Shown here piece after piece: positions 33,597-41,934 of a DNA stretch of 64,000 bases (position 1 is the first letter of the stretch; each line of letters begins with the position of its first letter). The translations under genes and the position numbers were made by a program. The stretch is taken from assembly GCF_017916365.1 (NCBI RefSeq), contig NZ_JAFMSU010000003.1, forward strand, positions 992,001-1,056,000, written 5' to 3'. This DNA comes from Rufibacter roseolus. Its GTDB lineage: Bacteria > Bacteroidota > Bacteroidia > Cytophagales > Hymenobacteraceae. The notes beneath the pieces were generated by a model. It worked only from the letters and a program-made list of their open reading frames with translations, was not told the origin of the DNA and ran no database searches.

Positions 33597-35159
33597 TTAG
33601 AAGTCGAATTTGATGCCTTGGGCCAGCGGCAACTCCCGCCCGAAGTTGATGGTGTTGGTTTGTCTTCTCATGTAGAAGCGCCACGCATCCGAGCCCGACT
33701 CGCGCCCGCCCCCGGTGTCTTTCTCGCCCCCAAATGCCCCGCCAATCTCGGCCCCTGACGTCCCGATGTTCACGTTGGCGATGCCGCAGTCAGAACCCCA
33801 GTGGCTCAGGAAGGCCTCGGTCTCCAGCAGGTTAGAGGAGAATATGGAAGAGGAAAGTCCCTGGCGCACGCCGTTCTGGATGTCAATGGCATTGTTCACG
33901 TCGCCGCTGTACTTGATGAGGTACAGAATGGGCGCGAAGGTTTCTTCCTGCACGGTGTGGTAATGGTGCTCGGCTTCCACAATGGCCGGGGTAACGTAGG
34001 TACCGGTGGCGTATTCCTCCCCTTCCAGCACCTGGCCGCCTATGAGCAGGTTTCCGCCCTCGCCCTGCACCTTCTCCAGCGCGGCCAGGAAAGCCGTGGT
34101 GGCGTCCTTGTCAATAAGCGGCCCCACCAGAATACCGTCTTTCAGCGGATCCCCGATGGGCAGGTTAGGATATACTTTCAGGAGGCGTTCTTTCACCTCG
34201 TCATAGATGCTGTCATGGATGATGAGGCGCCGGGTAGACGTGCAGCGCTGGCCGCAGGTTCCTACCGCCCCAAACACCACCGCCCGGATAGCCATTTCCA
34301 GATCCGCGTTGGGCGTGATGATGATGGCGTTGTTTCCGCCTAATTCCAGCAAAGAACGCCCTAAACGCCGACCCACAGCCTCGCCTACTTTCTTACCCAT
34401 GCGGGTAGAACCAGTAGCCGAGATCAAAGGCAAACGCTCATCATGCGCCATTTTGCTGCCCACCATGGCATCGCCGATGATGATGTTGAACACCCCCTCG
34501 GGCACCTGGTTCTGCTCCAGCACCTCCCGGATAATATGCTGACAAGCCACGGCCGTCAACGGCGTTTTCTCAGATGGTTTCCAGACCACTACATCGCCGC
34601 AGATGGTTGCCAGCATGGCGTTCCAGCTCCAAACCGCCACCGGGAAGTTGAACGCCGAGATCACACCCACCACGCCCAGCGGGTGGTATTGCTCATACAT
34701 GCGGTGCGTAGGGCGCTCTGAGTGCATGGTGTACCCGTGCAGCTGCCTTGACAAGCCCACCGCGAAATCGCAGATGTCAATCATCTCCTGCACCTCGCCC
34801 AGGCCTTCCTGCAGGATCTTGCCCATTTCGTAGCTCACCAGTTTGCCCAAAGGCTCTTTGTACTCGCGCAGTTTGAGACCTATCTGGCGCACCACTTCGC
34901 CGCGCTTGGGCGAGGGCCAGGTACGCCACGCCAGAAACGCCTGCTGCGCCGTAGTCACCACTTGCTCATAGTCCGCCTCAGAGGCCATGTTCACCGTGGC
35001 AATGGGCTTGCCGTTGGTGGGTGAATGAATGGTGCGGGATTCTGCATTGTTCTCTCCGCCCCACTTCAGCCCGGTGCTGTAGGCGGGGTTAGTGTCCTGG
35101 ATACCCAGTTGGGCTAGAATATCCGTGATATCGGTTTGGAGCGTGGTCTCGGTCTGCAT
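33597..35159 (-). CDS. ALDH7-type aldehyde dehydrogenase (aminoadipate semialdehyde-like)
   Basis: NAD-dependent aldehyde dehydrogenase of 520 residues. Catalytic Cys in GAVGTCGQRCTSTRRL, catalytic Glu in LLELGGNNAIII, and N-terminal SPTNGKPIATV. The sequence is closest to the ALDH7/AmaB group that oxidises alpha-aminoadipate semialdehyde (piperideine-6-carboxylate) in lysine breakdown. Motifs FNFPVAVWSWNAMLA and WKPSEKTPLTA are also present. It is likely cytoplasmic. No lysine-pathway partner lies next to it, so the exact substrate is a family-based call. Confidence 0.88.
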   Translation of the reverse strand: MQTETTLQTDITDILAQLGIQDTNPAYSTGLKWGGENNAESRTIHSPTNGKPIATVNMASEADYEQVVTTAQQAFLAWRTWPSPKRGEVVRQIGLKLREYKEPLGKLVSYEMGKILQEGLGEVQEMIDICDFAVGLSRQLHGYTMHSERPTHRMYEQYHPLGVVGVISAFNFPVAVWSWNAMLATICGDVVVWKPSEKTPLTAVACQHIIREVLEQNQVPEGVFNIIIGDAMVGSKMAHDERLPLISATGSTRMGKKVGEAVGRRLGRSLLELGGNNAIIITPNADLEMAIRAVVFGAVGTCGQRCTSTRRLIIHDSIYDEVKERLLKVYPNLPIGDPLKDGILVGPLIDKDATTAFLAALEKVQGEGGNLLIGGQVLEGEEYATGTYVTPAIVEAEHHYHTVQEETFAPILYLIKYSGDVNNAIDIQNGVRQGLSSSIFSSNLLETEAFLSHWGSDCGIANVNIGTSGAEIGGAFGGEKDTGGGRESGSDAWRFYMRRQTNTINFGRELPLAQGIKFDF

Positions 35160-35232
35160 ATAGGTTCTGGTTAACTTCTGGTTTTTGGGGAATAAGGCAC
35201 TAGTATAGCCCTTTCTACCAACATAAAAAACA

Positions 35233-35263
35233 AAAAAGCTCCTGCCGCAGGGCAGGAGCTTTG
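35233..35263 (-). terminator. terminator of htrA
   Basis: GGAGC-rich hairpin: AAAGCTCCTGCC pairs with GGCAGGAGCTTT (35251-35262); on the minus strand it is followed by a T run. Confidence 0.88.
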
Positions 35264-35270
35264 CAAGAGC

Positions 35271-35306
35271 CGTTTAGGGCTTATATTTCTCAAAACAGGT
35301 CAAAAT
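35271..35306. repeat. 36-bp palindrome abutting the htrA stop
   Basis: CGTTTAGGGCTTATATTTC and AAAACAGGTCAAAAT with poor pairing; the right edge overlaps the htrA stop codon. Confidence 0.5.
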
Positions 35307-36805
35307 TAGCGACCCAGGGCGTAATAAGCACGACGACCATCTGGGTAAACCCCTTCAATGAGGAGTCCGCCGCGGCGGGTGCCTTTGAGCACTTTGTCTA
35401 CGTCCTGAGGCGCGTTGGTGGGCGCTTTGTCAATGCTGGTGATGATGAAACCATCTTTCATACCAGTCTCAGCGAAGGCACTTTCCTCTACCCCAGTGAT
35501 TTTCACACCACCCGGAATATCCAGTTTGTTCAGTTCCTGCTTGCTGGCAGCCTCAAACTTGGCCCCGTCAATGGTCATGGCCTTTTTGGAGTTAGGGTCA
35601 CGTTTCACGATCTCGGTGCTGCCGCTGGCGTTACGCAGGGTTACGTTGGCAGTTTTGTTGCTGCCTCCGCGCAGGTAAGTCACCTTGATCTTATCGCCAG
35701 GACGGTAGCGGGTCACCTGCTCCTGCAACTGGGCACCGGTGTTCACTTTCACCCCATTGATTTCAGTGATTACGTCACCTTGCTCAATACCGGCGTTTTT
35801 GGCGGCGCTGCTTTCAGAGAAACCGGCCACGTACACCCCGTTCAGGGTTTTCAGGTTTTTCTCTTTGGCCAGATCGGCGTCTACTTCCTGCATCTGCACC
35901 CCTAACAAGGCACGCTGTACTTCACCGTATTTCAGGAGGTCATCCACCACTTTGCTCACAATAGATGAAGGCACCGCAAAGGAATAACCCGCGAAAGAAC
36001 CAGTCTGCGACGCAATAGCGGTGTTGATCCCGATGAGGTCACCGTTCAGGTTCACCAAGGCACCCCCGCTGTTACCTGGGTTCACGGCGGCATCGGTCTG
36101 GATGAAAGACTCCACGCTCATGTTCCCGGCACCTTGCAGAATACCTACGTTACGGCCTTTGGCACTCACGATACCAGCGGTCACGGTTGAGTTCAGGTTG
36201 AAAGGGTTACCTACTGCCAGCACCCACTCGCCCACTTTCACATTGTCAGAGTTGCCGTAGCGCAGGGCAGGCAAATTGTCAGCGTTGATTTTCAGCAGCG
36301 CGATGTCTGTGTTAGGGTCAGTACCCACCAGAGTGGCCTCATACGTGCGTTTATCGTCCAGGATCACCTGTATTTTATCGGCACGGTCAATCACGTGGTT
36401 GTTAGTCACCACGTATCCGTTAGAGGCGATGATCACCCCAGAACCGGAGCCCATGGCCGGACCTTGCTGCTGGCGCTGATATCCTTCAAAATCATCACCG
36501 AAGAAATCACGAAAGAACGGATGAATTTCACCTGCACTTGGCCCACGGCGTGCCTGTACTTTATATTCTGTAGTCACGTGCACCACCGCCGGAGTCACCA
36601 ACTCAGCCGAGGTCACGAAATTGAGGCCTTCCGGCACCACCACATCTGAGGTGCGCATGGCACTGGTATACCTCACGTTGGTATTGGGCAACTGCTGCCC
36701 GCTCACAGGAGCATCATCGTCCAACAGTCTGTAACTCCCAACGGCTACGCCTCCACCTACCATTGCAGAGAGCATCAGCCCCAACATTAGCTGTTTAGTT
36801 TTCAT
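35306..36805 (-). CDS. htrA: Do-family serine endopeptidase (DegP/HtrA)
   Basis: Periplasmic heat-shock protease and chaperone of 499 residues with an N-terminal signal anchor (LMLGLMLSAMVGGGVAVG). Catalytic triad: His in YVVTNNHVID, Asp in VGTDPNTDIALLKI, Ser in AAVNPGNSGGALVNL. Two PDZ domains follow (from about 290 and 400: GVYVAGFSESSAAKNAGIEQGDVITEINGVKV; and ITGVEESAFAETGMKDGFIITSIDKAPTNAPQDV). The Hsp20 gene lies upstream on the same strand, but a terminator and a 180-bp gap separate them. Confidence 0.96.
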   Translation of the reverse strand: MKTKQLMLGLMLSAMVGGGVAVGSYRLLDDDAPVSGQQLPNTNVRYTSAMRTSDVVVPEGLNFVTSAELVTPAVVHVTTEYKVQARRGPSAGEIHPFFRDFFGDDFEGYQRQQQGPAMGSGSGVIIASNGYVVTNNHVIDRADKIQVILDDKRTYEATLVGTDPNTDIALLKINADNLPALRYGNSDNVKVGEWVLAVGNPFNLNSTVTAGIVSAKGRNVGILQGAGNMSVESFIQTDAAVNPGNSGGALVNLNGDLIGINTAIASQTGSFAGYSFAVPSSIVSKVVDDLLKYGEVQRALLGVQMQEVDADLAKEKNLKTLNGVYVAGFSESSAAKNAGIEQGDVITEINGVKVNTGAQLQEQVTRYRPGDKIKVTYLRGGSNKTANVTLRNASGSTEIVKRDPNSKKAMTIDGAKFEAASKQELNKLDIPGGVKITGVEESAFAETGMKDGFIITSIDKAPTNAPQDVDKVLKGTRRGGLLIEGVYPDGRRAYYALGR

Positions 36806-36942
36806 ATTGATTGGTCAGCTATATAGGTTAATAAATTGAAAAGTATCTCTTTTCTTAAGGTAATGGACAGTCTTGTTTCTTCTGTACGTGGGTAACGCTA
36901 AAATAGCAAAACTAGTATTATATCATACTCAAAGACTACGCC

Positions 36943-36968
36943 AAAAAGGCGCCCAAAAGCGCCTTTTT
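36943..36968 (-). terminator. terminator of hsp20
   Basis: AAAAAGGCGC (36943-36952) pairs with GCGCCTTTTT (36959-36968) around CCAAAA. On the minus strand it ends in TTTTT. It begins 21 bp past the Hsp20 stop. Confidence 0.88.
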
Positions 36969-36988
36969 AACATATTCTTAACTTTTGG

Positions 36989-37423
36989 TTACTTTACAGA
37001 AATCTGGTGCTTCACCACTTTCTCTTCCACTTTAGGTACGGAAATATGCAGCACTCCGTTCTCGAATTGGGCATCAATTGCCGCGGCATCAATGTGCTCT
37101 GGCAGTTGGAAAGAGCGTCTGAACTTACCGTACAGGTTCTCTACGCGGTGGTATTTCTGATCCTGGTTTTCTTTCTTGAAAGTACGCTCGCCACTTACGC
37201 GCAACACGCCTTCCTCAAACTCCACGTTGATGTTTTCTTTGGTCACCCCTGGCAGGGCCAGTTCCACCTCATAGGTCTTCTCAGTTTCCCAAAGATCAAC
37301 GGCCGGCGTGAAACCCTGCACCCGACGGTTGTTCACAGTGTCCTGAAAAAAACTGTCCAAAAGGCTGCTGAAAGTCTGTGGCGCTCTGCCTTGCAATACC
37401 GGATGTTGTTTTACAGTTGTCAT
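36989..37423 (-). CDS. Hsp20 small heat-shock protein
   Basis: Alpha-crystallin-domain chaperone of 144 residues that holds unfolding proteins in large oligomers. The domain spans about 42-140: VDLWETEKTYEVELALPGVTKENINVEFEEGVLRVSGERTFK, NLYGKFRRSFQLPEHIDAAAIDAQFENGVLHISVPKVEE. The C-terminus HQISVK carries an IxV-like motif. Upstream are two AGACATnnnGTCT palindromes and a good -7 box, which suggest stress-controlled transcription separate from htrA. Confidence 0.95.
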   Translation of the reverse strand: MTTVKQHPVLQGRAPQTFSSLLDSFFQDTVNNRRVQGFTPAVDLWETEKTYEVELALPGVTKENINVEFEEGVLRVSGERTFKKENQDQKYHRVENLYGKFRRSFQLPEHIDAAAIDAQFENGVLHISVPKVEEKVVKHQISVK

Positions 37424-37484
37424 TGTCTTTATCTCTTAGGTTTTAATTTCTAGTTGGATATCTACCTATTAGTAAATTTTGTAC

Positions 37485-37492
37485 CAAACGTA
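37485..37492 (-). promoter_or_regulatory. candidate -7 box of hsp20
   Basis: TACGTTTG on the minus strand matches TAnnTTTG exactly. The -33 region is weak and lies under the first palindrome. Confidence 0.5.
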
Positions 37493-37508
37493 TAAACAGA
37501 GCATATAC

Positions 37509-37564
37509 AGACATTAAGTCTTGCTTTATAGATTTAACTAGAATTAGTTAAGACATTTTGTCTT
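37509..37564. promoter_or_regulatory. paired AGACATnnnGTCT palindromes upstream of hsp20
   Basis: AGACATTAAGTCT (37509-37521) and AAGACATTTTGTCTT (37550-37564) have centres 42 bp apart, near four helical turns. A third palindrome, TTAACTAGAATTAGTTAA, lies between them. The first covers the expected -33 region, as a repressor site would. Confidence 0.55.
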
Positions 37565-37682
37565 AAAAATATTATTCAGAGTGGAAATTTGGTCATCCCG
37601 CATGGTTGATTTCTGAAAAGCATTACCCTATGCCGCAATGATAAGCATTGGTAAGCATTGGTAAGCCCCAGTTGCTACTAGT

Positions 37683-37718
37683 GGTTTCTGGCTTATTTTC
37701 TGAAAAGCGGCCTGAAAC
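37683..37718. repeat. 36-bp palindrome, degenerate
   Basis: GGTTTCTGGCTTATTTT with AAAGCGGCCTGAAAC; 36 bp. Confidence 0.55.
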
Positions 37719-37940
37719 TCAAACCCACCCCTGCCTCTCAGAGGATAGAATTCCACAATGCCTCAGAAGATAGTTGAGCCGCAGGTTTGGTTGTTGGTGA
37801 TAACACCAACAACGGCAGGCATGACGGGTGAGGTTAGGAGGAGAATGTAAGGGCACCTCTTGTGGGTGCCCTTTCAGGTAGCGTCTGTCCTTTGCGGAGG
37901 AGACCCGTTGGAGACAAGGCCTGCCTTGTCTCTACATGAT

Positions 37941-37965
37941 AACCTAACCTAACCTAACCTAACCT
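37941..37965. repeat. AACCT pentamer tandem repeat, five units
   Basis: Five perfect AACCT copies in an otherwise non-coding stretch; preceded by GAGACAAGGCCTGCCTTGTCTC, a small hairpin. Confidence 0.9.
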
Positions 37966-38117
37966 AATGCCACAAACACCTGTTTTCCTGCGGCAGGCCG
38001 GGGCGAAGGCCTACAGTGAGGCCGAGACACGGGCTGCCGCAAGCAGTAACAGTTCAAGCCGTGATGGCCTACGTCAGCTATGAAAAAGATTGCTTTAGCC
38101 AAGTGGTACCTTTACTG

Positions 38118-38365
38118 AAGCCTCACTGTCCGAGCGTCAGCGAGTTTGAGGCTTCTTGATTCTTTTGGTTACTTTTCTCATCAAGGAGAAAAGTGACAAA
38201 CGCCGGCAGACCGCTGTTGCAGTTCTGAGGCTTGGTAAGGAAAAATTTGAAAGTAATATCTCCAAAGTGGTTTTGAGGCTGACACCTCACTGCAGTTGCA
38301 AACTGCAGACCATGGTAGGTCCAAGTTGAAAACTTGAACCAGGAAAGAGGGGCTAGAGAAGGAAA
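38118..38365. repeat. chain of hairpins, probable dispersed structured repeat
   Basis: Successive palindromes: GCCTCACTGTCCGAGCG/GAGTTTGAGGC, GTTACTTTTCT/AGAAAAGTGAC, CTGCAGTTGCAAACTGCAG, CAAGTTGAAAACTTG. The sequence resembles a multi-hairpin repeat seen in related genomes, from memory only. It does not encode a clear protein. Confidence 0.5.
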
Positions 38366-38468
38366 CAATTACATTCCTTTTCAACCTGCCCTATTCAAAA
38401 AGATATCTGCATATGACAAGGGCAGTTTATAAGATTAGCTTAAAAACCAAAACCGCGAAAAAACCATA

Positions 38469-38518
38469 GCCTTCTGCTTAGAGCCTCTTTTCTCAAAAAA
38501 GGGCTCCAAACAGAAGGC
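38469..38518. repeat. 36-bp palindrome with extended GCCTTCTG arms
   Basis: The palindrome core (TTAGAGCCTCTTTT / AAAAAAGGGCTCCAAA) is extended outward by GCCTTCTG and CAGAAGGC. It lies 43 bp past the M20 gene stop and may terminate that gene. Confidence 0.75.
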
Positions 38519-38560
38519 TTTCTATATCTAGAAAAAAAGGTTTCTACAAAGAAAATCAGC

Positions 38561-39766
38561 TTACAACTGAGCGGTCAGTGCGTGAAGCTCACTGATGGCC
38601 AGCCAAGCCATAAGGCCACTACCAACTTCCAGGGCTGCTTCGTCAATGTTGAAGGTGGGGGTGTGTACGCCGGACGTGATGCCCTGTTCCTCGTTGCGGG
38701 TACCCAGGCGGTAGAAGCAGGCAGCGGTTTGCTGGGAGTAGTAGGCGAAATCCTCGGCGGCCATCCACATGTCCAGGTCTTCTACGTTCTCCGGGCCAAG
38801 ATAGGCTTCGGCGGCGGCGCGGGCGCGGGCTACCAGCGTGGGGTCGTTCTTAAGGAAAGGATAGCCGTCCATGATGTTGATGTCGCAGGAACCGCCCATG
38901 CTTTCGCATAGCCCTTCGGCCAGTTTCTTGATTTTTTGCTTGGCCTCGACGCGCCAGGTTTCGTCCATGGTACGGAAGGTGCCTTCTATGTGTACCTCCC
39001 CCGGAATCACGTTGGTGGCGCCGTTGGCAATGACTTTCCCGAAGGACAGCACCGATGGTACCTTAGGATTGGCCCGCCGGCTGACGATCTGCTGCAAGGC
39101 CACCAGCAAGTGCGCCGAGATCAGGACAGGGTCCACCAGTTGCTCGGGCAAGCCGCCGTGGCCGCCTTTACCTTTCACGGTGATGTAGATTTCATCGGCG
39201 GAAGCCATGTACATACCGGAACGGAACCCGACTTTGCCCGAGGGAAGAAACGGAAACACGTGTTGCCCCATGATGCTTTGCGGCGTTGGGTTCTGCAGCA
39301 CGCCTTCCTTGATCATCAAAGACGCGCCTCCCGGAAATTTCTCCTCGCCGGGCTGGAAAATAAGCTTCACGGTGCCTTCAAATTCTTGGCGCAGCTCCTG
39401 CAGAATGCGGGCTGTGGTCAGCAACGAGGAGGTGTGTACGTCATGGCCGCAGGCATGCATCACACCTTCGTTACGGCTCTTATAATCCACCTCGTTCGTC
39501 TCCAGAATGGGCAGGGCGTCTAAATCGGCGCGGAGGGCGGTAGTGGCTTTCTCGGGGTTGCGGCCTTTGACCAGCGCCACTACCCCGGTTTCGGTGACAC
39601 GCTCCGGCTCCAGCCCGTACTCCTGCAGTTTCCGGAACACGTAAGCTGAGGTCTCAAATTCCTGGAAAGACAGTTCGGGGTTCTGGTGCAGGTGATGGCG
39701 GGTAGATACCGTGTCTGACGCGTATTTCCGGGCGAGGTCTTGTATATGGTGGGTTAGTTCTTGCAT
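38561..39766 (-). CDS. M20-family metallo-amidohydrolase
   Basis: Zinc amidohydrolase of 401 residues, probably cytoplasmic. Metal-binding sites HACGHDVHTS, QPGEEKFPGG (catalytic Glu region) and MWMAAEDFAYYSQ (with Asp, Ser, Tyr), plus a dimerisation domain with KGKGGHGGLPEQLVDPVL. This group includes N-acyl-L-amino-acid and hippurate amidohydrolases; the substrate is not set. It is isolated between palindromes. The start is ATG at 39764-39766. Confidence 0.92.
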   Translation of the reverse strand: MQELTHHIQDLARKYASDTVSTRHHLHQNPELSFQEFETSAYVFRKLQEYGLEPERVTETGVVALVKGRNPEKATTALRADLDALPILETNEVDYKSRNEGVMHACGHDVHTSSLLTTARILQELRQEFEGTVKLIFQPGEEKFPGGASLMIKEGVLQNPTPQSIMGQHVFPFLPSGKVGFRSGMYMASADEIYITVKGKGGHGGLPEQLVDPVLISAHLLVALQQIVSRRANPKVPSVLSFGKVIANGATNVIPGEVHIEGTFRTMDETWRVEAKQKIKKLAEGLCESMGGSCDINIMDGYPFLKNDPTLVARARAAAEAYLGPENVEDLDMWMAAEDFAYYSQQTAACFYRLGTRNEEQGITSGVHTPTFNIDEAALEVGSGLMAWLAISELHALTAQL

Positions 39767-39816
39767 AGTAGAAAGGCAAACGAATAGGGCAAAGGTACGG
39801 CTATAAACCGAAAATG

Positions 39817-39855
39817 CCGTTTAGAGCCTGTTTACAGAAAACAGCCTCTAAACGG
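39817..39855. repeat. 36-bp palindrome
   Basis: CCGTTTAGAGCCTGTTT and AAACAGCCTCTAAACGG pair well around CAG. It sits upstream of the M20 gene and downstream of the small 92-residue gene. Confidence 0.8.
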
Positions 39856-40021
39856 TACATTATCCATTCACCAATATTTGCTGAGATGTAGAATTCTGAA
39901 GCGGAAAATGGTTCATTCCCTATTCCGCTCCTATCCTACATGCAGGCTCAATGCCAAGAAATGATAAGCGTGTCAGATTATTAGTTAAGGGAAGTTTTTT
40001 TTTGAAAAAGATTGCCGAAGG

Positions 40022-40300
40022 CTAGGAAGCCGATTTCTGCCGCAAGAAGCCGAAGGTGGCTTCCATTCTCCGGGCCCTGGCTAGGCCTGTCAAGGTAAGG
40101 TAAACCAAAGGCGGGTTGTTCAAGGGGCTAATGGCTACAAAACCTTCCTGTACAAGGTCATTGCAAAAAGAAAACGTTTGCTCCATAGACAGGTGATTGT
40201 CCAGGGCTATCTCTGCGGAAGATACGGGATGGTCTTCAGGCTCCAGATACCCGCGTACTCTAGCAAAAAGATTAAGTAAGATCAGGTCCTGTTTATCCAT
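40022..40300 (-). CDS. small hypothetical protein, winged-helix-like
   Basis: Cytoplasmic protein of 92 residues. Helical pattern with QEGFVAISPLNNPPLVYLTLTGLARARRM, which looks like the wing and last helix of a winged helix-turn-helix domain. No family was recognised. It is AT-balanced, with ATG at 40298-40300, and stands alone. DNA binding is inference. Confidence 0.6.
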   Translation of the reverse strand: MDKQDLILLNLFARVRGYLEPEDHPVSSAEIALDNHLSMEQTFSFCNDLVQEGFVAISPLNNPPLVYLTLTGLARARRMEATFGFLRQKSAS

Positions 40301-40702
40301 TACACAATGCTCTTACCTAAAACTACGAAGCGCTTTTCTATTCTTGAACCGCCTCTTTGCTAATTAAGTAGTCTCCACTTCATTTTCAGTAATTCTCCTC
40401 CCCCCCCCCCGTCAAATCCTAGTGCTGCCATCCGTATTTTTCCAGACTGATTTTACCTGCCCTACAAAGACAATCACCAGCTTTCCACTTAGCTAAAGCC
40501 GAGCTATTCTACAGGCAAAATGTTTCTTTGAAGCATCAGCGGCACCTTTCATTCCTGTAAATCCATAACAGCCCACACTTCTCAGAAGACTAAATAGGAA
40601 TGGATGATTCAGCAGAATAACACAAAAAATCCGCCGTTCAGCGCCTGTTTTCTGAAAAACAAGCCCTGAACGGCGGATGGTAAAACCAGACGGTTTAACG
40701 TC
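40301..40702. other. intergenic region with C11 tract and palindrome
   Basis: Holds a homopolymer of 11 C (40400-40410) and the palindrome 40629-40678. No gene was seen. Confidence 0.6.
40629..40678. repeat. 36-bp palindrome with extended ATCCGCCG arms
   Basis: ATCCGCCGTTCAGCGCCTG and its complement, with AAGCCCTGAACGGCGGAT at the right. It lies 25 bp past the SPOR lipoprotein stop and may terminate secA-deoC transcription. Confidence 0.8.
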
Positions 40703-41266
40703 TTATTTAGGAATGTTGATGGTTTCCTGCACCAGCAGGGCGTTTGGCAACAGATCCTGAATTTTGTTCAGGGCAGCCTGTGCCTCTACCCGGGTAAAGA
40801 AATCACCAATCTTGAGCACGTAGGTGGGCTGCTTATAAGTGAGGTAATCTTTCTCCTCGGGCAGTCTTCTCACAATGTTATTGCGCAGGTCCATGGCGAC
40901 TTTCCGCTCAATGCCGGTGTAGGCCAGAATACGGTAACCCGCGGCGTATTTGATGTTACGGTTTACCTGCGCCACGCTGTCCATGAGCAAGGTCACCTGC
41001 GGACCTACGTGGTTTGTGGGAGCGGGCGGGGCCATGGGTTCCGAGCCACCTTCAGGGGCTGCCGGAAAAGTGGGCCGGTACTTTTTGGTGTCTACCAGGG
41101 TAGCCGTGCCTTCTCCCTTTTTCCCATCAGAACGGCCGCTACCTGTAGAGGCAGAACCGTTACCGTTGTTCGTGGAAGAGGAAGTACTACCGGTGGCAGC
41201 ACAGCTCATCATAAGGGCCAGGCAAAGGAAGGTAAAAAGTCTATAGGTCATGTCTCTCCAAATCAT
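40703..41266 (-). CDS. lipoprotein with SPOR domain
   Basis: Lipoprotein of 187 residues with lipobox LALMMSC, a Ser/Gly/Asn-rich linker (TGSTSSSTNNGNGSASTGSG) and a SPOR-like C-terminal domain (YAAGYRILAYTGIERKVAMDLRNNIVRRL, VLKIGDFFTRVEAQAALNKIQDLLPNALLVQETI). SPOR domains bind denuded peptidoglycan at division sites. The start ATG at 41264-41266 overlaps the deoC stop as ATGA, supporting coupling. A second ATG at 41249-41251 follows a GGAGAG ribosome-binding-like site and is an alternative start. Confidence 0.8.
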   Translation of the reverse strand: MIWRDMTYRLFTFLCLALMMSCAATGSTSSSTNNGNGSASTGSGRSDGKKGEGTATLVDTKKYRPTFPAAPEGGSEPMAPPAPTNHVGPQVTLLMDSVAQVNRNIKYAAGYRILAYTGIERKVAMDLRNNIVRRLPEEKDYLTYKQPTYVLKIGDFFTRVEAQAALNKIQDLLPNALLVQETINIPK

Positions 41267-41934
41267 AGCAATGAAACGCCGGAGGATGTTCCAATCCGGT
41301 CTGCTCCCGCTTTCACCAACGCAAGGGCGGCTTCCTTTGTTTTGATCCCGCCCGAGGCTTTGATCTTTATGTGTTCAGGCAGATTGGCACGCATGAGCAG
41401 CACGTCTTCAATCTGAGCACCAGAAGCGGCGTAACCCGTAGACGTTTTCACGAAATCGGCCTCGGCCTCCACGCATATCTGACACACCTGCACAATCTCC
41501 TCCGGAGACAAGAGCGCCGTCTCTATGATCACCTTCAGGATAGAATTCTTGAAGTGGCACAGCGTGCTGAGCTCCTGCAACTCTGACATAACTTCCTCAT
41601 GTTTCCCCGATTTGAAAGCCGCGATGTTCATCACCACGTCAATCTCAGTGGCTCCCTCAGACAGGGCCTGATGCGCCTCAAAGAACTTCACCTTGGCCAA
41701 TTGGTACCCAAAAGGGAAACCCACCACGGTGGCTACTTTTACGCCCGTGTCCTGCAGGGCAGCCACGGCCTGGCGCACAAAGCAAGGTGGCACGCACACT
41801 GCCGCGAAGCGGTACTGGACCGCTTCCTGACAGAGTTGTGCCACCATATCTTTAGTTGTATCAGGCTTTAGCACCGTATGGTCTATATACGGTGCCAAGC
41901 TCTGTTCCGGGGAAATCAGTGATTTAGTCTTCAA
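41263..41934 (-). CDS. deoC: deoxyribose-phosphate aldolase
   Basis: Class I aldolase of 223 residues that splits 2-deoxyribose-5-phosphate into acetaldehyde and glyceraldehyde-3-phosphate. Signatures: YIDHTVLKPDTT, VGFPFGYQLAKVKFFE, EIDVVMNIAAFKSGK, the Schiff-base Lys in DFVKTSTGYAASGA, and KASGGIKTKEAALALVKAGADRIGTSSG. The frame opens with TTG at 41932-41934, overlapping the last codons of secA; no nearby ATG fits. It is coupled to secA upstream and the SPOR gene downstream. Confidence 0.95.
   Translation of the reverse strand: MKTKSLISPEQSLAPYIDHTVLKPDTTKDMVAQLCQEAVQYRFAAVCVPPCFVRQAVAALQDTGVKVATVVGFPFGYQLAKVKFFEAHQALSEGATEIDVVMNIAAFKSGKHEEVMSELQELSTLCHFKNSILKVIIETALLSPEEIVQVCQICVEAEADFVKTSTGYAASGAQIEDVLLMRANLPEHIKIKASGGIKTKEAALALVKAGADRIGTSSGVSLL

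Larger units (their letters stand above)
37424..38560. other. 1.1-kb intergenic region: Hsp20 control, repeats, hairpin chain
   Basis: From left: hsp20 promoter and palindromes (37485-37564), a degenerate palindrome (37683-37718), the pentamer repeat AACCT x5 (37941-37965), a chain of hairpins (about 38118-38365) and a GCCTTCTG-bounded palindrome (38469-38518). No credible gene was seen; the short frames lack recognisable products. Confidence 0.7.

Noticed and set aside
37941-37965. telomere-like AACCT repeat as a replicon end
   Set aside because: Only five units inside a normal chromosome region.
38123-38384. minus-strand frames of 67-81 codons
   Set aside because: They overlap the hairpin chain and have no recognisable product.
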